Shown here in pieces: positions 1-8,487 of a stretch of 42,464 nt of DNA (positions are counted from its first letter, which is position 1; the number at the start of each line of letters is the position of its first letter). A program made the position numbers and the translations under genes. This stretch comes from Lachnospiraceae bacterium (lineage in GTDB: Bacteria > Bacillota > Clostridia > Lachnospirales > Lachnospiraceae), in the NCBI GenBank assembly GCA_024403415.1, contig JAKSRY010000004.1:90536-132999 (forward strand), read 5' to 3'. The notes beneath the pieces are model-generated. The model was not told the DNA's origin, did no database searches, and saw only the letters and a program-made list of their open reading frames with translations.

Positions 1-339
1 ATTTGTGTAGGAAATGCACTTGAAGCAGCTGAAATGCTTAAGGCAGACGGAATTGATGCAGAAGTTATTAACATCTGTACAATCAAGCCTCTTGATGAAG
101 ATATCATCATTAAGTCAGCTAAGAAAACAGGAAAGGTTGTTACAGCAGAAGAGCATTCTGTAATCGGTGGACTTGGTTCTGCAGTATGTGATACCCTTTC
201 TGAAAAGTATCCTGTTCCTGTTAAGAGAATTGGTATGTATGATCAGTTTGGTGAGTCAGGATCAGCTTCAGCCCTTCTTGAAAAGTATCGCCTTGATGGA
301 AAGGGAATTTACGCACAGATTAAGGAGTTCTTAGCTTAA
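1..339 (+). CDS. Transketolase, C-terminal subunit (5' truncated by window edge)
   Basis: The reading frame is open from base 1 (first residues ICVGNALEAAEML), so the start lies outside the window; about 112 residues remain. They match the C-terminal transketolase domain of split transketolases: a short alpha/beta fold with the EEHSVIGGLGSAV stretch and a FGESGSASALLEKY motif near the end. The family, with its N-terminal ThDP-binding partner, moves two-carbon units between sugar phosphates in the non-oxidative pentose phosphate pathway. The gene ends one base before rpe, whose ribosome binding site AAGGAG (322-327) lies inside it, so the two are an operon in one pathway. A split enzyme is inferred because this C-terminal family is usually a separate gene in clostridia; the upstream partner cannot be seen. 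A pyruvate dehydrogenase-type or DXS C-terminus is less likely given the rpe neighbour. Confidence 0.85.
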   Translation: MCVGNALEAAEMLKADGIDAEVINICTIKPLDEDIIIKSAKKTGKVVTAEEHSVIGGLGSAVCDTLSEKYPVPVKRIGMYDQFGESGSASALLEKYRLDGKGIYAQIKEFLA

Positions 340-340
340 A

Positions 341-1012
341 ATGTCTAAATATATTCTTGCTCCGTCTTTATTAGCTGCGGACTTTGGTATTCTTGGACAG
401 CAGATTGAAAAGACGAAGAAGTTGGAAGTTCCTTATCTTCATATTGATGTCATGGATGGAGTTTTTGTTCCGTCCATATCCTTCGGGATGCCGGTAATAA
501 GTTCAATAAGACCGATTACAGATCAGTTTTTTGATGTTCATCTTATGATAGTGGATCCTGAAAGATATATAGAGGAGTTTGCTTCGATTGGTGCTGATGG
601 AATTACATTTCATTATGAGGCAACCAAGGACCCTAAGGCAGTGATAGACTTAATTCATAAGTCCGGAGCCAAAGCAGGAATTTCTCTTAAGCCGGATACA
701 CCATTGGAGGAGATATATCCATACCTCAGTTCAGTTGAACTGGTGCTGGTTATGTCAGTTGAACCCGGATTCGGTGGGCAAAAATTCATTGAAAAATCTT
801 ATGACAGAATCAGAGACTTAAGAAAGTATCTTGATGAGCATAACCTTTCGGATGTCATCATTGAAGTAGATGGCGGAATCGGAAAGAATAATGTAAAGGA
901 TGTTCTTAAGGCCGGCGCCACAGCAATTGTTTCCGGATCTTCAGTATTCAGAAATAAGAGTATCGAGGATAATGTGGCAGATTTCTATGAAGCTTTTGAA
1001 AGTGTAAAATAA
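341..1012 (+). CDS. rpe: Ribulose-phosphate 3-epimerase
   Basis: This 223-residue TIM-barrel enzyme interconverts D-ribulose 5-phosphate and D-xylulose 5-phosphate in the cytoplasm. The family's metal and catalytic positions are visible: H34 and D36 in LHIDVMDGVFVP, H67 in VHLMI, and D177 in IEVDGGI. The phosphate-binding loop MSVEPGFGGQKF (about 138-149) is intact, and the length is normal for the family. The ATG at 341 follows the transketolase stop by one base and has AAGGAG 13 bases upstream, so the gene is the distal member of the operon. A strong hairpin with a T-run follows at 1023-1058. Confidence 0.97.
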   Translation: MSKYILAPSLLAADFGILGQQIEKTKKLEVPYLHIDVMDGVFVPSISFGMPVISSIRPITDQFFDVHLMIVDPERYIEEFASIGADGITFHYEATKDPKAVIDLIHKSGAKAGISLKPDTPLEEIYPYLSSVELVLVMSVEPGFGGQKFIEKSYDRIRDLRKYLDEHNLSDVIIEVDGGIGKNNVKDVLKAGATAIVSGSSVFRNKSIEDNVADFYEAFESVK

Positions 1013-1022
1013 TATTGAGAAG

Positions 1023-1058
1023 TGGCAGTTTTGAATTTATTCAGAACTGCCATTTTTT
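1023..1058 (+). terminator. Rho-independent terminator after rpe
   Basis: Arms TGGCAGTTTTGAA (1023-1035) and TTCAGAACTGCCA (1040-1052) pair with one G-T wobble around a short AT loop and are followed by a run of six Ts. It lies 10 bases after the rpe stop. Confidence 0.9.
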
Positions 1059-1060
1059 GT

Positions 1061-1260
1061 TATGGCGACGAGGAAAATCGACTGTATGCTTGCATGCAAG
1101 GAGATTTGACGACCGCTAATCATAGATGCTACTCGCAAAGCGTGTTGCATCTATGTTATACACTATGTATATCGAGTAGGAGCCAGCCTACTCGATTATG
1201 GCGACGAGCCAAGTGTCATAAGCGCTGCACCATGCTTGCATGAAGTGCAGCACCAAGACA
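1061..1260. repeat. Hairpin-rich intergenic block with internal direct repeats
   Basis: No convincing gene lies between 1059 and 1418. Three separate inverted repeats occur within about 130 bases: CATAGATGC (1121-1129) with GCATCTATG (1147-1155); ATCGAGTAGG (1171-1180) with CCTACTCGAT (1187-1196), ten perfect pairs around a 6-base loop; and GCTGCAC (1224-1230) with GTGCAGC (1245-1251). Two short direct repeats frame them: TATGGCGACGAG at 1061-1072 and 1198-1209, and ATGCTTGCATG at 1086-1096 and 1232-1242. The pattern resembles a dispersed palindromic intergenic element or the remains of a mobile element, but copy number elsewhere cannot be seen. Confidence 0.5.
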
Positions 1261-1344
1261 GAATATTTTTGATAAAGGAACAAATAGCCTGTGCACAAAA
1301 TTGTGTATACACACAAAAAATGGTAATGAAAAGCATGGTGATAG

Positions 1345-1373
1345 TTGAATTTAAAATCGTTTAATCGTATAAT
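1345..1373 (+). promoter_or_regulatory. Putative sigma-A promoter for the DUF4143 ATPase gene
   Basis: TTGAAT (1345-1350) and TATAAT (1368-1373) are separated by 17 bases and lie about 45 bases before the ATG at 1419. A 12-bp palindrome, TGTGTATACACA, is centred about 38 bases upstream of the -35 box (1302-1313). Confidence 0.6.
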
Positions 1374-1418
1374 AGCATTACCCAAAAATGTGGAACACAC
1401 AAAAACAAGGAGCGCTTG

Positions 1419-2672
1419 ATGGAGATAAAGAGAGATGCCTATCTGGAACAGTTAAAGATTAGAAAAGATAACGGAATGATAAAAATTATCACAGGTATAA
1501 GAAGATGTGGAAAGTCTTTTTTGTTATTCACGTTGTTTAAGAAGTACCTATTAGAAAGTGGTGTGGATGTTGACCACATTATAGAAATTGCTTTGGATGG
1601 TATTGAAAGTGAAGAGCTTAGAGATCCAAAGATATGTTATCAATATATAAAAGAGAGAATAAAGGATGAAGGGAAGTATTATCTTCTTTTGGATGAAGTT
1701 CAATTTATGCCTCGATTTGAAGAGGTATTGAATAGTATGCTTCGTATAAAAAATATTGATGTATATGTTACGGGAAGTAATTCAAAGTTTTTATCCAGTG
1801 ATGTTATAACAGAATTTAGAGGCAGAGGTGATGAAATTAGGATTTATCCGCTGTCTTTTGCAGAATTCTTTTCGGTTTATGATGGAGATTATGATGATGC
1901 ATGGAATGAGTACTTGATATATGGTGGGCTTCCTCAAGTAACACAATTTTCTTTGGAACGACAGAAGGCAGAATATCTAAAAAATATTTTTGATAATGTT
2001 TACATTAAGGATGTCGTGGATCGTAATAAACTTCAAAATGTTGATGAAATTGACACGTTGGTCGATGTCCTGGCCTCTGCAATAGGATCACCAACTAATC
2101 CAACGAAAATATCAAATACATTTAAGTCTGAAAGGGGGATTACTTATAGTAATAAAACCATTTCAAATCATATTGATTATTTGGCTCAGAGCTTTCTGAT
2201 TTCTAAAGCAAACCGATATGATATTAAGGGTAGAAAGTATGTAGGAGCAAATCTGAAATATTACTTTACTGATATAGGACTTAGAAATGTCAGACTGAAC
2301 TTTAGACAACAAGAAATCACACATATTATGGAGAATATTGTCTATAATGAACTACTTATACGAGGATACAATGTGGATGTTGGTACTGTAGAGATATTTG
2401 GAAAGGATGTAGAAGGAAAAACTACTCGAAAACAATTAGAGGTTGATTTTGTTGTGAATCAAGGTAGTCAGAGATATTACATTCAGGTGGCTTATGATAT
2501 GTCATCTGAGGAGAAACAGGCACAAGAATTTAATTCGCTTAGAAATATTCCTGATTCATTCAAGAAAATTGTTATTGTAAATGGAACCAAGAAACCTTGG
2601 AGAAACGATGATGGCTTTGTGATTATGGGCATGAAGTATTTTCTTCTTAATGCTGATAGTTTGGAATTTTAA
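1419..2672 (+). CDS. DUF4143-type AAA ATPase
   Basis: A 417-residue protein of the widespread family with an AAA ATPase domain at the N-terminus and a DUF4143 domain at the C-terminus. The Walker A motif is GIRRCGKS (about residues 26-33) and Walker B is LLLDEVQ (about 89-95). The segment YVTGSNSKFLSSD (sensor 1 region) and the later FRGRGDEIRIYPLSFAEF block are typical, and the end (about 340-400) has the nuclease-like EVDFVV segment. ATG 1419 is preferred over the in-frame TTG at 1416 because AAGGAG (1407-1412) is then 6 bases away. It has its own promoter. The cellular role of the family is unclear; members are accessory, often present in several copies and linked to mobile or defence regions. 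Confidence 0.88.
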   Translation: MEIKRDAYLEQLKIRKDNGMIKIITGIRRCGKSFLLFTLFKKYLLESGVDVDHIIEIALDGIESEELRDPKICYQYIKERIKDEGKYYLLLDEVQFMPRFEEVLNSMLRIKNIDVYVTGSNSKFLSSDVITEFRGRGDEIRIYPLSFAEFFSVYDGDYDDAWNEYLIYGGLPQVTQFSLERQKAEYLKNIFDNVYIKDVVDRNKLQNVDEIDTLVDVLASAIGSPTNPTKISNTFKSERGITYSNKTISNHIDYLAQSFLISKANRYDIKGRKYVGANLKYYFTDIGLRNVRLNFRQQEITHIMENIVYNELLIRGYNVDVGTVEIFGKDVEGKTTRKQLEVDFVVNQGSQRYYIQVAYDMSSEEKQAQEFNSLRNIPDSFKKIVIVNGTKKPWRNDDGFVIMGMKYFLLNADSLEF

Positions 2673-2778
2673 TGACTATTTTAAAATGAAGGAAAATGAG
2701 AGATTTTGGGAGTCATTCAAGAGATATAGGGCTGAAATCTATGCACACATTGAACTATGATATTTTAATAAACCAAGA

Positions 2779-2800
2779 GTGAAATAAATTCTTATTTCAC
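2779..2800 (+). other. Perfect 9-bp stem-loop in front of the acyltransferase gene
   Basis: GTGAAATAA (2779-2787) and TTATTTCAC (2792-2800) pair perfectly around ATTC, just before the GAGGA ribosome binding site of the gene at 2818. There is no T-run, so it is not a standard terminator. Apart from this, 2673-2817 shows only a 24-codon open frame without a ribosome binding site. Confidence 0.4.
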
Positions 2801-2817
2801 GAGATGAGGAAATCGTA

Positions 2818-3927
2818 ATGAAAAGAGAAAGAGTTGAATATCTTGACTATGCAAAAGCATTAGCTATTATTTCAGTATTATTAAGCCATAGTGATTTTTC
2901 TTTTCTAGGAATGTGTAGCTTTTCGATGGCTGTATTTTTTATTTCATCGGGTTATACTTTCAATTCTGTAGAAGATAGTTTTGGCATATATTTTATAAAA
3001 AAAGTGAAACGCCTTATGGTCCCCTTTTGGATGATTATGACTGTAAATGCTCTGCTGGAGGTTGTTCGAGCTCGGTTTATCGGGTATGGAAATGTGCGAG
3101 TTGTGATTCCTGTTATTGTAAACCTAATCTATGGAAGTGGACTCTTTCCAAATTGCGGTAGCTTAGGTCAGATGCTTATGGATATTCCTCCGTTTACATA
3201 CAATTCGAGATACATGATAGATATTGTTATGCCAACGAATAGTAATTCATGGACCCTTCCGGCTTTGTTTTCGGGCTATATGATATATTATTTGTACCGG
3301 AAAACTGTGAAAAAAGCGAGTATTACTACAGATGTTGTGACTATTATGGTTATGCTGCTTCTAGCATCAATAGAAACAATTCCCGGAATTTTTCAATTAC
3401 CTTTTGGTATCGGAAGAGGGTTTATTTGTGTGGCATTTATGATTGCCGGCTTTTGGTTTAGAGAGCATAAGATTTTTGAAGATACAAAGGTGATTAGAAT
3501 CATCATTCGTATGACAATTTCCATTGTTGTATCTGTAGTTTCAGTGCTGCTTGGAAGCGAAGGAACCGGGTATGTTATTTCATATTATGGTCCATATGGA
3601 ATTTTGAGTGTGGCATTGACATTCCTTTGCGGTCTTTGTTCGGCCTACATAGTGATTATGATATGTCGCTTTATTTATTCATTTTCCATTAAGCCTGTGA
3701 ACAATTTGTTAGCTGTGATTGGAAGAAACACAATGGATTTATATCTTTGGCATTTCGCAGTATTTTTTGTCATAGATGTTATTTTTATACTGATATTCAA
3801 TCCAGTATTGAGTCCAAATATTTTCTTTGATGAATTGTTTAGTGAAGGATATCTTCTTTATAGGGTAATAAGACTTACTCTTACGATGATTTGTTTGACT
3901 TTGGTGGGAGAAAAAAAGGCTAAATAA
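2818..3927 (+). CDS. Acyltransferase 3 family membrane protein
   Basis: A 369-residue integral membrane protein with about ten hydrophobic segments. The N-terminus has the acyltransferase 3 signature: YLDYAKALAIISVLLSHSDF with the conserved His at residue 24, followed by AVFFISSGYTFN. Near the end, IGRNTMDLYLWHFAVF is the second typical block. Family members transfer acetyl or other acyl groups to sugars of surface polysaccharides or to small molecules at the membrane. The start has a GATGAGGAA ribosome binding site. The next gene follows after 16 bases and also encodes a large membrane protein, so the pair probably modifies or builds a surface glycan; the substrate cannot be read from the sequence. 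Confidence 0.85.
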   Translation: MKRERVEYLDYAKALAIISVLLSHSDFSFLGMCSFSMAVFFISSGYTFNSVEDSFGIYFIKKVKRLMVPFWMIMTVNALLEVVRARFIGYGNVRVVIPVIVNLIYGSGLFPNCGSLGQMLMDIPPFTYNSRYMIDIVMPTNSNSWTLPALFSGYMIYYLYRKTVKKASITTDVVTIMVMLLLASIETIPGIFQLPFGIGRGFICVAFMIAGFWFREHKIFEDTKVIRIIIRMTISIVVSVVSVLLGSEGTGYVISYYGPYGILSVALTFLCGLCSAYIVIMICRFIYSFSIKPVNNLLAVIGRNTMDLYLWHFAVFFVIDVIFILIFNPVLSPNIFFDELFSEGYLLYRVIRLTLTMICLTLVGEKKAK

Positions 3928-3943
3928 CGAGGGAGATTAGTAT

Positions 3944-5950
3944 ATGTATTTTTTACTGGGTGTTGTATTAGAGATTATTTTTGTCATTTTTTTTTCGCTT
4001 CTTGGAATGGCTTCTGTTCCTAATGTTATGGACAAATCTCAAGATGAAAGCAGGAAGATTTCGGTGTTCTTATTTTCTCCAATGATTGGATTTGCGATAT
4101 GGTTAGCATTTACCTGTTGTTTAGGTATGTTCTTACCATATAACAGAATTTTTCTATTGGGTATGTTTATTATTGCAGTAATATTTATCTACTACAAAAG
4201 AGAAAAATTGTATTTACCTAATAATAAAGGGATGTGGGGATTTATATTAGTTGTACTTGTGATTTCAGCCTTTATTATTTTTGCAGTTTTACCTTTGATT
4301 ACTAATGATGGCATTTATTTCTCCATGTCAGCTGCTGATAATACAAGAGTATGTCTTGTAAATTCCATAGTTAGAGAAGGATTGCCTCCTATAAATCCAT
4401 ATCTTACATATAATGGTGATTTACTTCCGGCCTACTATCATTTTGGTATATTTGCATTTGCGGCTCAGCCAGCAATAGTGTTAGGGGTAAACTCAATAGT
4501 AGCTTCCGCTATGACTAATGGACTCGCGATTTCTTTCCTTATGTTTATAGCAGGAGCTATATGTTATAGATTTATATATAGTAACAAAGCTTTTATATTC
4601 GTTTCTATTTTCTACATGATAAGTGCACCTCATACGGTATTAGAGAGAATACTGCCATTATCACTACAGGAAGTATTATATCCGCATGAGAGCTTTATCG
4701 GGTTCTTTCCTCTGATTGGTGAGGTTACTTTTTCGCCACATAGTTGTACTGCATCAGCCTTAATAATATTAATGATATATTTATATGCAGAATGTATTGG
4801 CTCAGAAGATAAAAAAGATAGATACCATTACGCTATATTAATTGGACTTACAGCAGTAGCTTCATTTTATAATTCCGCATACGTTGGCTTTTTATCGGCG
4901 GCTATATTGGGACTGACTGTGGCTATTCTATTTTGCCTACGAAAAGAGTTTAGAGTATTAATTCGCAATTCATTAATTCAACATATAGTTATTCTGATTG
5001 TAGCGCTAGTATTCAGTATTGCATATATTAGATATCTGTTTTTGATACCTGGAAGTAGTGAAGGTGGTATTGTATTAGGTTTTCTTCCAGCGTATGGAGA
5101 TATTTCAGGATTAGGCATTATCGGAGCAATCCTGGATTTTTATCTTTTCCTGCTACCATCCAACGTAGGTATATTTATGCTGTTTGCACTGGCTGCTATT
5201 TTTATTCCTAAGGTATTACCAGATACCCATTTCACCAGGATTGTTAGAACATTTATCGGAATCGTATTAGTCTCTATATTTATTGTTCATAGTGCGGCGC
5301 TTACGAATGATTATGGATGGAGAATGACAGAGATACCATATATTATTGGTATTATTACTGCAGTATTTATTTGTTGTAAATTGTTTGACTATTTATCTGA
5401 AAAAAATAGATTTTATGGCTATATTTTGATTATTTCTTGTTTTCTGCTTGTTTTTGCTATAGGACAGGAAATAGTGGCAACAACAGTACATACAAAGGTG
5501 CCAGGTGATTCAAATAAAGTGTTTAAGGAAGCAGTTGAAGGATGGAAAGTTGTAAGAGAATATACAGATGCAGATGATATAGTTATGAGTAATCCTGAAG
5601 ATTTTGCCGATGTAAGTCTTCGAAATGAATCCAATAACTATCAGGGAGTAAACTATTTTTCAGCTTATTACGCAGATAGATACATAGTGATTAATGATTT
5701 ACTGACAACTAAAACATCATTTGTAGGACCACAAACATTTGAAGAGATAGATGATTTATACAATCGAATGGTTAATATTTTTGCAGGTAATGTGAGTGAA
5801 GAGGACGTGGAGTTTTTAGCAACAGAGCAAAAAGTGAAGGCATTACTTGTGTTAGCACAGGATGGCCTTTATAGTGATGAAGGTGCGTTAGGCAAAAAAT
5901 ATGATCTTGTTGATGAAAACAGAAACTATAAGGTATATGTGCTGAGGTGA
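3944..5950 (+). CDS. Large multi-pass membrane protein, GT-C glycosyltransferase-like
   Basis: A 668-residue protein with roughly 12 hydrophobic segments across residues 1-520 and a hydrophilic C-terminal domain of about 140 residues. The overall plan is that of GT-C fold glycosyltransferases and related DUF2298-like proteins: an extracytoplasmic loop after the first helices (SAADNTRVCLVNSIVREGLPPINPY, given in two parts as SAADNTRVCLVN and SIVREGLPPINPY, about residues 126-150), then a helix bundle, and a C-terminal part with WKVVREYTDADDIVMSNPE that resembles the end of such enzymes. No catalytic residue can be assigned with confidence. It follows the acyltransferase gene by 16 bases and likely shares its transcript, which supports a role in surface polysaccharide assembly. 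The function is an inference from fold and context. Confidence 0.6.
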   Translation: MYFLLGVVLEIIFVIFFSLLGMASVPNVMDKSQDESRKISVFLFSPMIGFAIWLAFTCCLGMFLPYNRIFLLGMFIIAVIFIYYKREKLYLPNNKGMWGFILVVLVISAFIIFAVLPLITNDGIYFSMSAADNTRVCLVNSIVREGLPPINPYLTYNGDLLPAYYHFGIFAFAAQPAIVLGVNSIVASAMTNGLAISFLMFIAGAICYRFIYSNKAFIFVSIFYMISAPHTVLERILPLSLQEVLYPHESFIGFFPLIGEVTFSPHSCTASALIILMIYLYAECIGSEDKKDRYHYAILIGLTAVASFYNSAYVGFLSAAILGLTVAILFCLRKEFRVLIRNSLIQHIVILIVALVFSIAYIRYLFLIPGSSEGGIVLGFLPAYGDISGLGIIGAILDFYLFLLPSNVGIFMLFALAAIFIPKVLPDTHFTRIVRTFIGIVLVSIFIVHSAALTNDYGWRMTEIPYIIGIITAVFICCKLFDYLSEKNRFYGYILIISCFLLVFAIGQEIVATTVHTKVPGDSNKVFKEAVEGWKVVREYTDADDIVMSNPEDFADVSLRNESNNYQGVNYFSAYYADRYIVINDLLTTKTSFVGPQTFEEIDDLYNRMVNIFAGNVSEEDVEFLATEQKVKALLVLAQDGLYSDEGALGKKYDLVDENRNYKVYVLR

Positions 5951-5965
5951 CATTCAGAGGAAAAC

Positions 5966-6073
5966 ATGAAAAATGAAGAATTTGTAATGATTGCTGAAAC
6001 CACGAGTGTAATAGAAGCGCTGTCGTATGTGGTACTTAAGCCTTTTGGACTTTTAATTCCATCTATTGTATAA
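5966..6073 (+). CDS. Possible 35-residue small protein, or remnant of a gene
   Basis: A short frame starting MKNEEFVMIAETTSVIEALS and ending LLIPSIV lies 15 bases after the GT-C-like gene, with GAGG 4-5 bases before its ATG. It has a short hydrophobic end and no recognisable family. It may be a real small gene, a fragment of a decayed gene, or chance. Downstream, 6074-6144 holds only an AT-rich leader and the ribosome binding site of the next gene. Confidence 0.3.
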   Translation: MKNEEFVMIAETTSVIEALSYVVLKPFGLLIPSIV

Positions 6074-6144
6074 TCAACTATGTATGTTGTAGAGGTTTAG
6101 GTTTGTTTTTTATTACAGATTGAATTTAAACGAGGAGAAAGATT

Positions 6145-7110
6145 ATGTCACTGGTAGTTAAGAACTTAAAAAAGAAATATGGCGAAAAGACAGTTGTTGA
6201 AGACTTGTCATTTACTCTTGATAAACCCGGAGTATATGCCCTTCTTGGAACAAACGGAGCTGGTAAAACAACTTCAATTCGTATGATACTTGGAATGCTT
6301 GCAAAAGATGGTGGAGAAGTATTGTGGAAAGGACAGCCACTCGATGCAATGAAGATTAATGTAGGTTATCTTGCTGAAGAAAGAGGACTCTATCCTAAGT
6401 ATTCATTAATGGACCAGCTTTATTATTTTGCGAATCTTAAAGGTGTAAGTAAGGAAGTTGCAAAAGAGAGAATTAAGTACTGGGCTAAGAGACTTGAGGT
6501 TGAAGAATATCTTTATCCCGCACAGGTTAAAGGAAAGAGAGCTGAAAAGCCTAAGCTTGCCGATCAGTTGTCAAAAGGAAATCAGCAGAAAATACAGTTT
6601 ATGGCTGCTTTGATTTCAGATCCTGAGCTGTTAATTCTGGATGAGCCATTAAGTGGACTTGATCCTGTTAATACAGACTTATTTAAGGGTATTATCCATG
6701 AAGAAGTATCAAAAGGAAAATATCTCATCATGTCTTCACATCAGATGGAAGTAATAGAGGAATTCTGTGAAGATATAACAATTCTTAACAGAGGTAAGGC
6801 AGTTCTTCAGGGTAATCTTAATGAGATTAAGAAGAGCTATGGCCGTGTAAATATGTTTGTTAAGTGTGATAATGATTTTGACGATCTTATCAAAAAACAT
6901 GGAATGACAGTAAAGACTGATACTCCTGATGGAAAGCAGTTAAAGGTTGAAGGTGATGAGCAGGCTCAGAGATTCCTTAAGGATTTAATTGATAATAATA
7001 AGTCAGTAGTCAAGTTTGAATTAAGAGAGCCTTCTTTACATGAAATCTTTATTGAAAAAGCAGGTGCTTCGCATGAAGAAGCAGCAAAAGAAGGAGGACA
7101 GAATGAATAA
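6145..7110 (+). CDS. ABC transporter ATP-binding protein (NatA-type)
   Basis: A 321-residue cytoplasmic ATPase. It shows Walker A GTNGAGKTT, the signature LSKGNQQKIQF, Walker B LLILDEPLSGLDP and the H-loop SSHQMEVIEE, followed by a C-terminal extension of about 80 residues (DUF4162-like) typical of the NatA and drug-export ATPases that pair with ABC-2 permeases. The start has GAGGAGAAAG just upstream. The 3' end overlaps the next gene by 8 bases and two permease genes follow, so it most likely energises a heterodimeric exporter. The substrate (sodium, peptide or drug) is not determined by the sequence. Confidence 0.93.
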   Translation: MSLVVKNLKKKYGEKTVVEDLSFTLDKPGVYALLGTNGAGKTTSIRMILGMLAKDGGEVLWKGQPLDAMKINVGYLAEERGLYPKYSLMDQLYYFANLKGVSKEVAKERIKYWAKRLEVEEYLYPAQVKGKRAEKPKLADQLSKGNQQKIQFMAALISDPELLILDEPLSGLDPVNTDLFKGIIHEEVSKGKYLIMSSHQMEVIEEFCEDITILNRGKAVLQGNLNEIKKSYGRVNMFVKCDNDFDDLIKKHGMTVKTDTPDGKQLKVEGDEQAQRFLKDLIDNNKSVVKFELREPSLHEIFIEKAGASHEEAAKEGGQNE

Positions 7111-8485
7111 GAGGGATTTTGCGGGATGGAAGGAAGTCTTTAAGTTTTCTTTCCTTCAGGGAGTTAAATCCAAATCCTATATAGGAGTTTTATTAGTCCT
7201 TTCTCTTCTTGTTCTGTGTATTGTGCCTATTTTCGGTTGGATTCAGAACAAGGATAATGAGGTTTTGGATAGTACTTCAATTGAATCATTATATGTTTAT
7301 GATAATAGTGGATTTGATATTGATTATTCAAAATTTGCTGAAGATTCACGTTATTCAACAGTCAAAATTGACAAGAGTTCTTCGGTATCCTTTGAAGATC
7401 GTAAGAATGAATTAAAAGATAACGATACTGTAAAGGATGTACTGGTAGAGATTGAATACGATGTTTATAGTGGTTTTTCGATGACTTTTGTAAAGGCTGC
7501 CGGTGCAGATGTGGAGAGCAATGACTATGACACATTTACAGAGGATTTTAAGGTCTTCTTTGAGAGTGCCAAGAACCAGGCAATTGATATTTCTGATGAG
7601 CAGCTTATGTTTATCTCAAAGGCAGTAACTACTGAGATAAAATATGTGAATATCAATGAAAATGGTGATGTTTCCATAGATTCCGAGATTGAGAAAAAGG
7701 GAATCTCGATGGATGAATACGCTATTATGATGTGGGTGACGATAGTTACTATGCTTCTTATCAGTATGAGTGGTGGTCAGATAGCAAACTCTGTTGTTAC
7801 GGAAAAATCTACCAAAGTGGTTGAATATCTTATGATTAATGTAAGACCGCTTGCTTTGATTACAGGTAAGATTTTGTCATCATTATTGTTAGTTATAGTT
7901 CAGCTTTTGGCAATAGGTATTGCTTACTTTGCTGGATCATCAATTTCTGCATCAATGTTTGAAAGTGCACAGGCAGGTGAAAAAACCGGTGCCATTCAAA
8001 TGTTCTTTGACATGGTTTCGTCTATTTCAGCAGGTGAATTGTTGCTGGCTTTAATGCTCATACTCTTTGGAGTTCTTTTCTTCAGTATTGTTGCAGGACT
8101 TGCAGGAGCTTCTGTGAGTAAGCTTGAAGAGGTACAGGAAGGAATGAAGGTCTTCCAGCTGCTTACAATTGTGGGATGTTACTCAGCTATAATAATGGGA
8201 GTTATGCAGTCAACAAGCGGAGTAAGTGAAGAGGTCTTTACCGGACTTTGCATATTCCCCGTAACAGCTCCATTTGTAGTACCTACATATTTGCTGTTTG
8301 GTAAGGTTTCCGTACTGGTAGGAATTATCTCTCTTATAGTGCTGGCAATTGCTACCATGGCATTGTTTGTATTCACATCAAAGGTATATGAATCAATGAT
8401 TTTCTATAACGGAAAGGCACTTAAGGTAAAAGATATTCTTCAGATAGCAAAGAATAGAAGTATTGCAGGAAAGGGGGATAAATAA
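7103..8485 (+). CDS. ABC-2 type permease (NatB-like), first subunit
   Basis: A 460-residue membrane protein starting MNKRDFAGWKEVFKFSF. One N-terminal membrane helix (about 24-48) is followed by an extracytoplasmic domain of about 180 residues and then about five helices in the C-terminal half; this is the NatB/ABC-2 plan. ATG 7103 is chosen because AAGGAGG (7091-7097) sits 5 bases upstream and the coding frame overlaps the ATPase gene by 8 bases; the frame is open further upstream but that part is shared with the ATPase coding sequence. The segment SMSGGQIANSVVTEKSTKVVEYLM is written here in two parts, SMSGGQIANSVVTEK and STKVVEYLM, and is typical of these permeases. Confidence 0.88.
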   Translation: MNKRDFAGWKEVFKFSFLQGVKSKSYIGVLLVLSLLVLCIVPIFGWIQNKDNEVLDSTSIESLYVYDNSGFDIDYSKFAEDSRYSTVKIDKSSSVSFEDRKNELKDNDTVKDVLVEIEYDVYSGFSMTFVKAAGADVESNDYDTFTEDFKVFFESAKNQAIDISDEQLMFISKAVTTEIKYVNINENGDVSIDSEIEKKGISMDEYAIMMWVTIVTMLLISMSGGQIANSVVTEKSTKVVEYLMINVRPLALITGKILSSLLLVIVQLLAIGIAYFAGSSISASMFESAQAGEKTGAIQMFFDMVSSISAGELLLALMLILFGVLFFSIVAGLAGASVSKLEEVQEGMKVFQLLTIVGCYSAIIMGVMQSTSGVSEEVFTGLCIFPVTAPFVVPTYLLFGKVSVLVGIISLIVLAIATMALFVFTSKVYESMIFYNGKALKVKDILQIAKNRSIAGKGDK

Positions 8486-8487
8486 CT

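Noticed and set aside
1022-1243. 73-codon open frame starting in the rpe terminator
   Set aside because: It begins within the terminator stem and covers hairpin DNA; no ribosome binding site.
1121-1251. CRISPR-like array
   Set aside because: The inverted repeats differ from one another and are not regularly spaced; no cas genes are present.
2686-2760. 24-codon frame between the DUF4143 gene and the acyltransferase
   Set aside because: No ribosome binding site and no recognisable content; may be a remnant at best.
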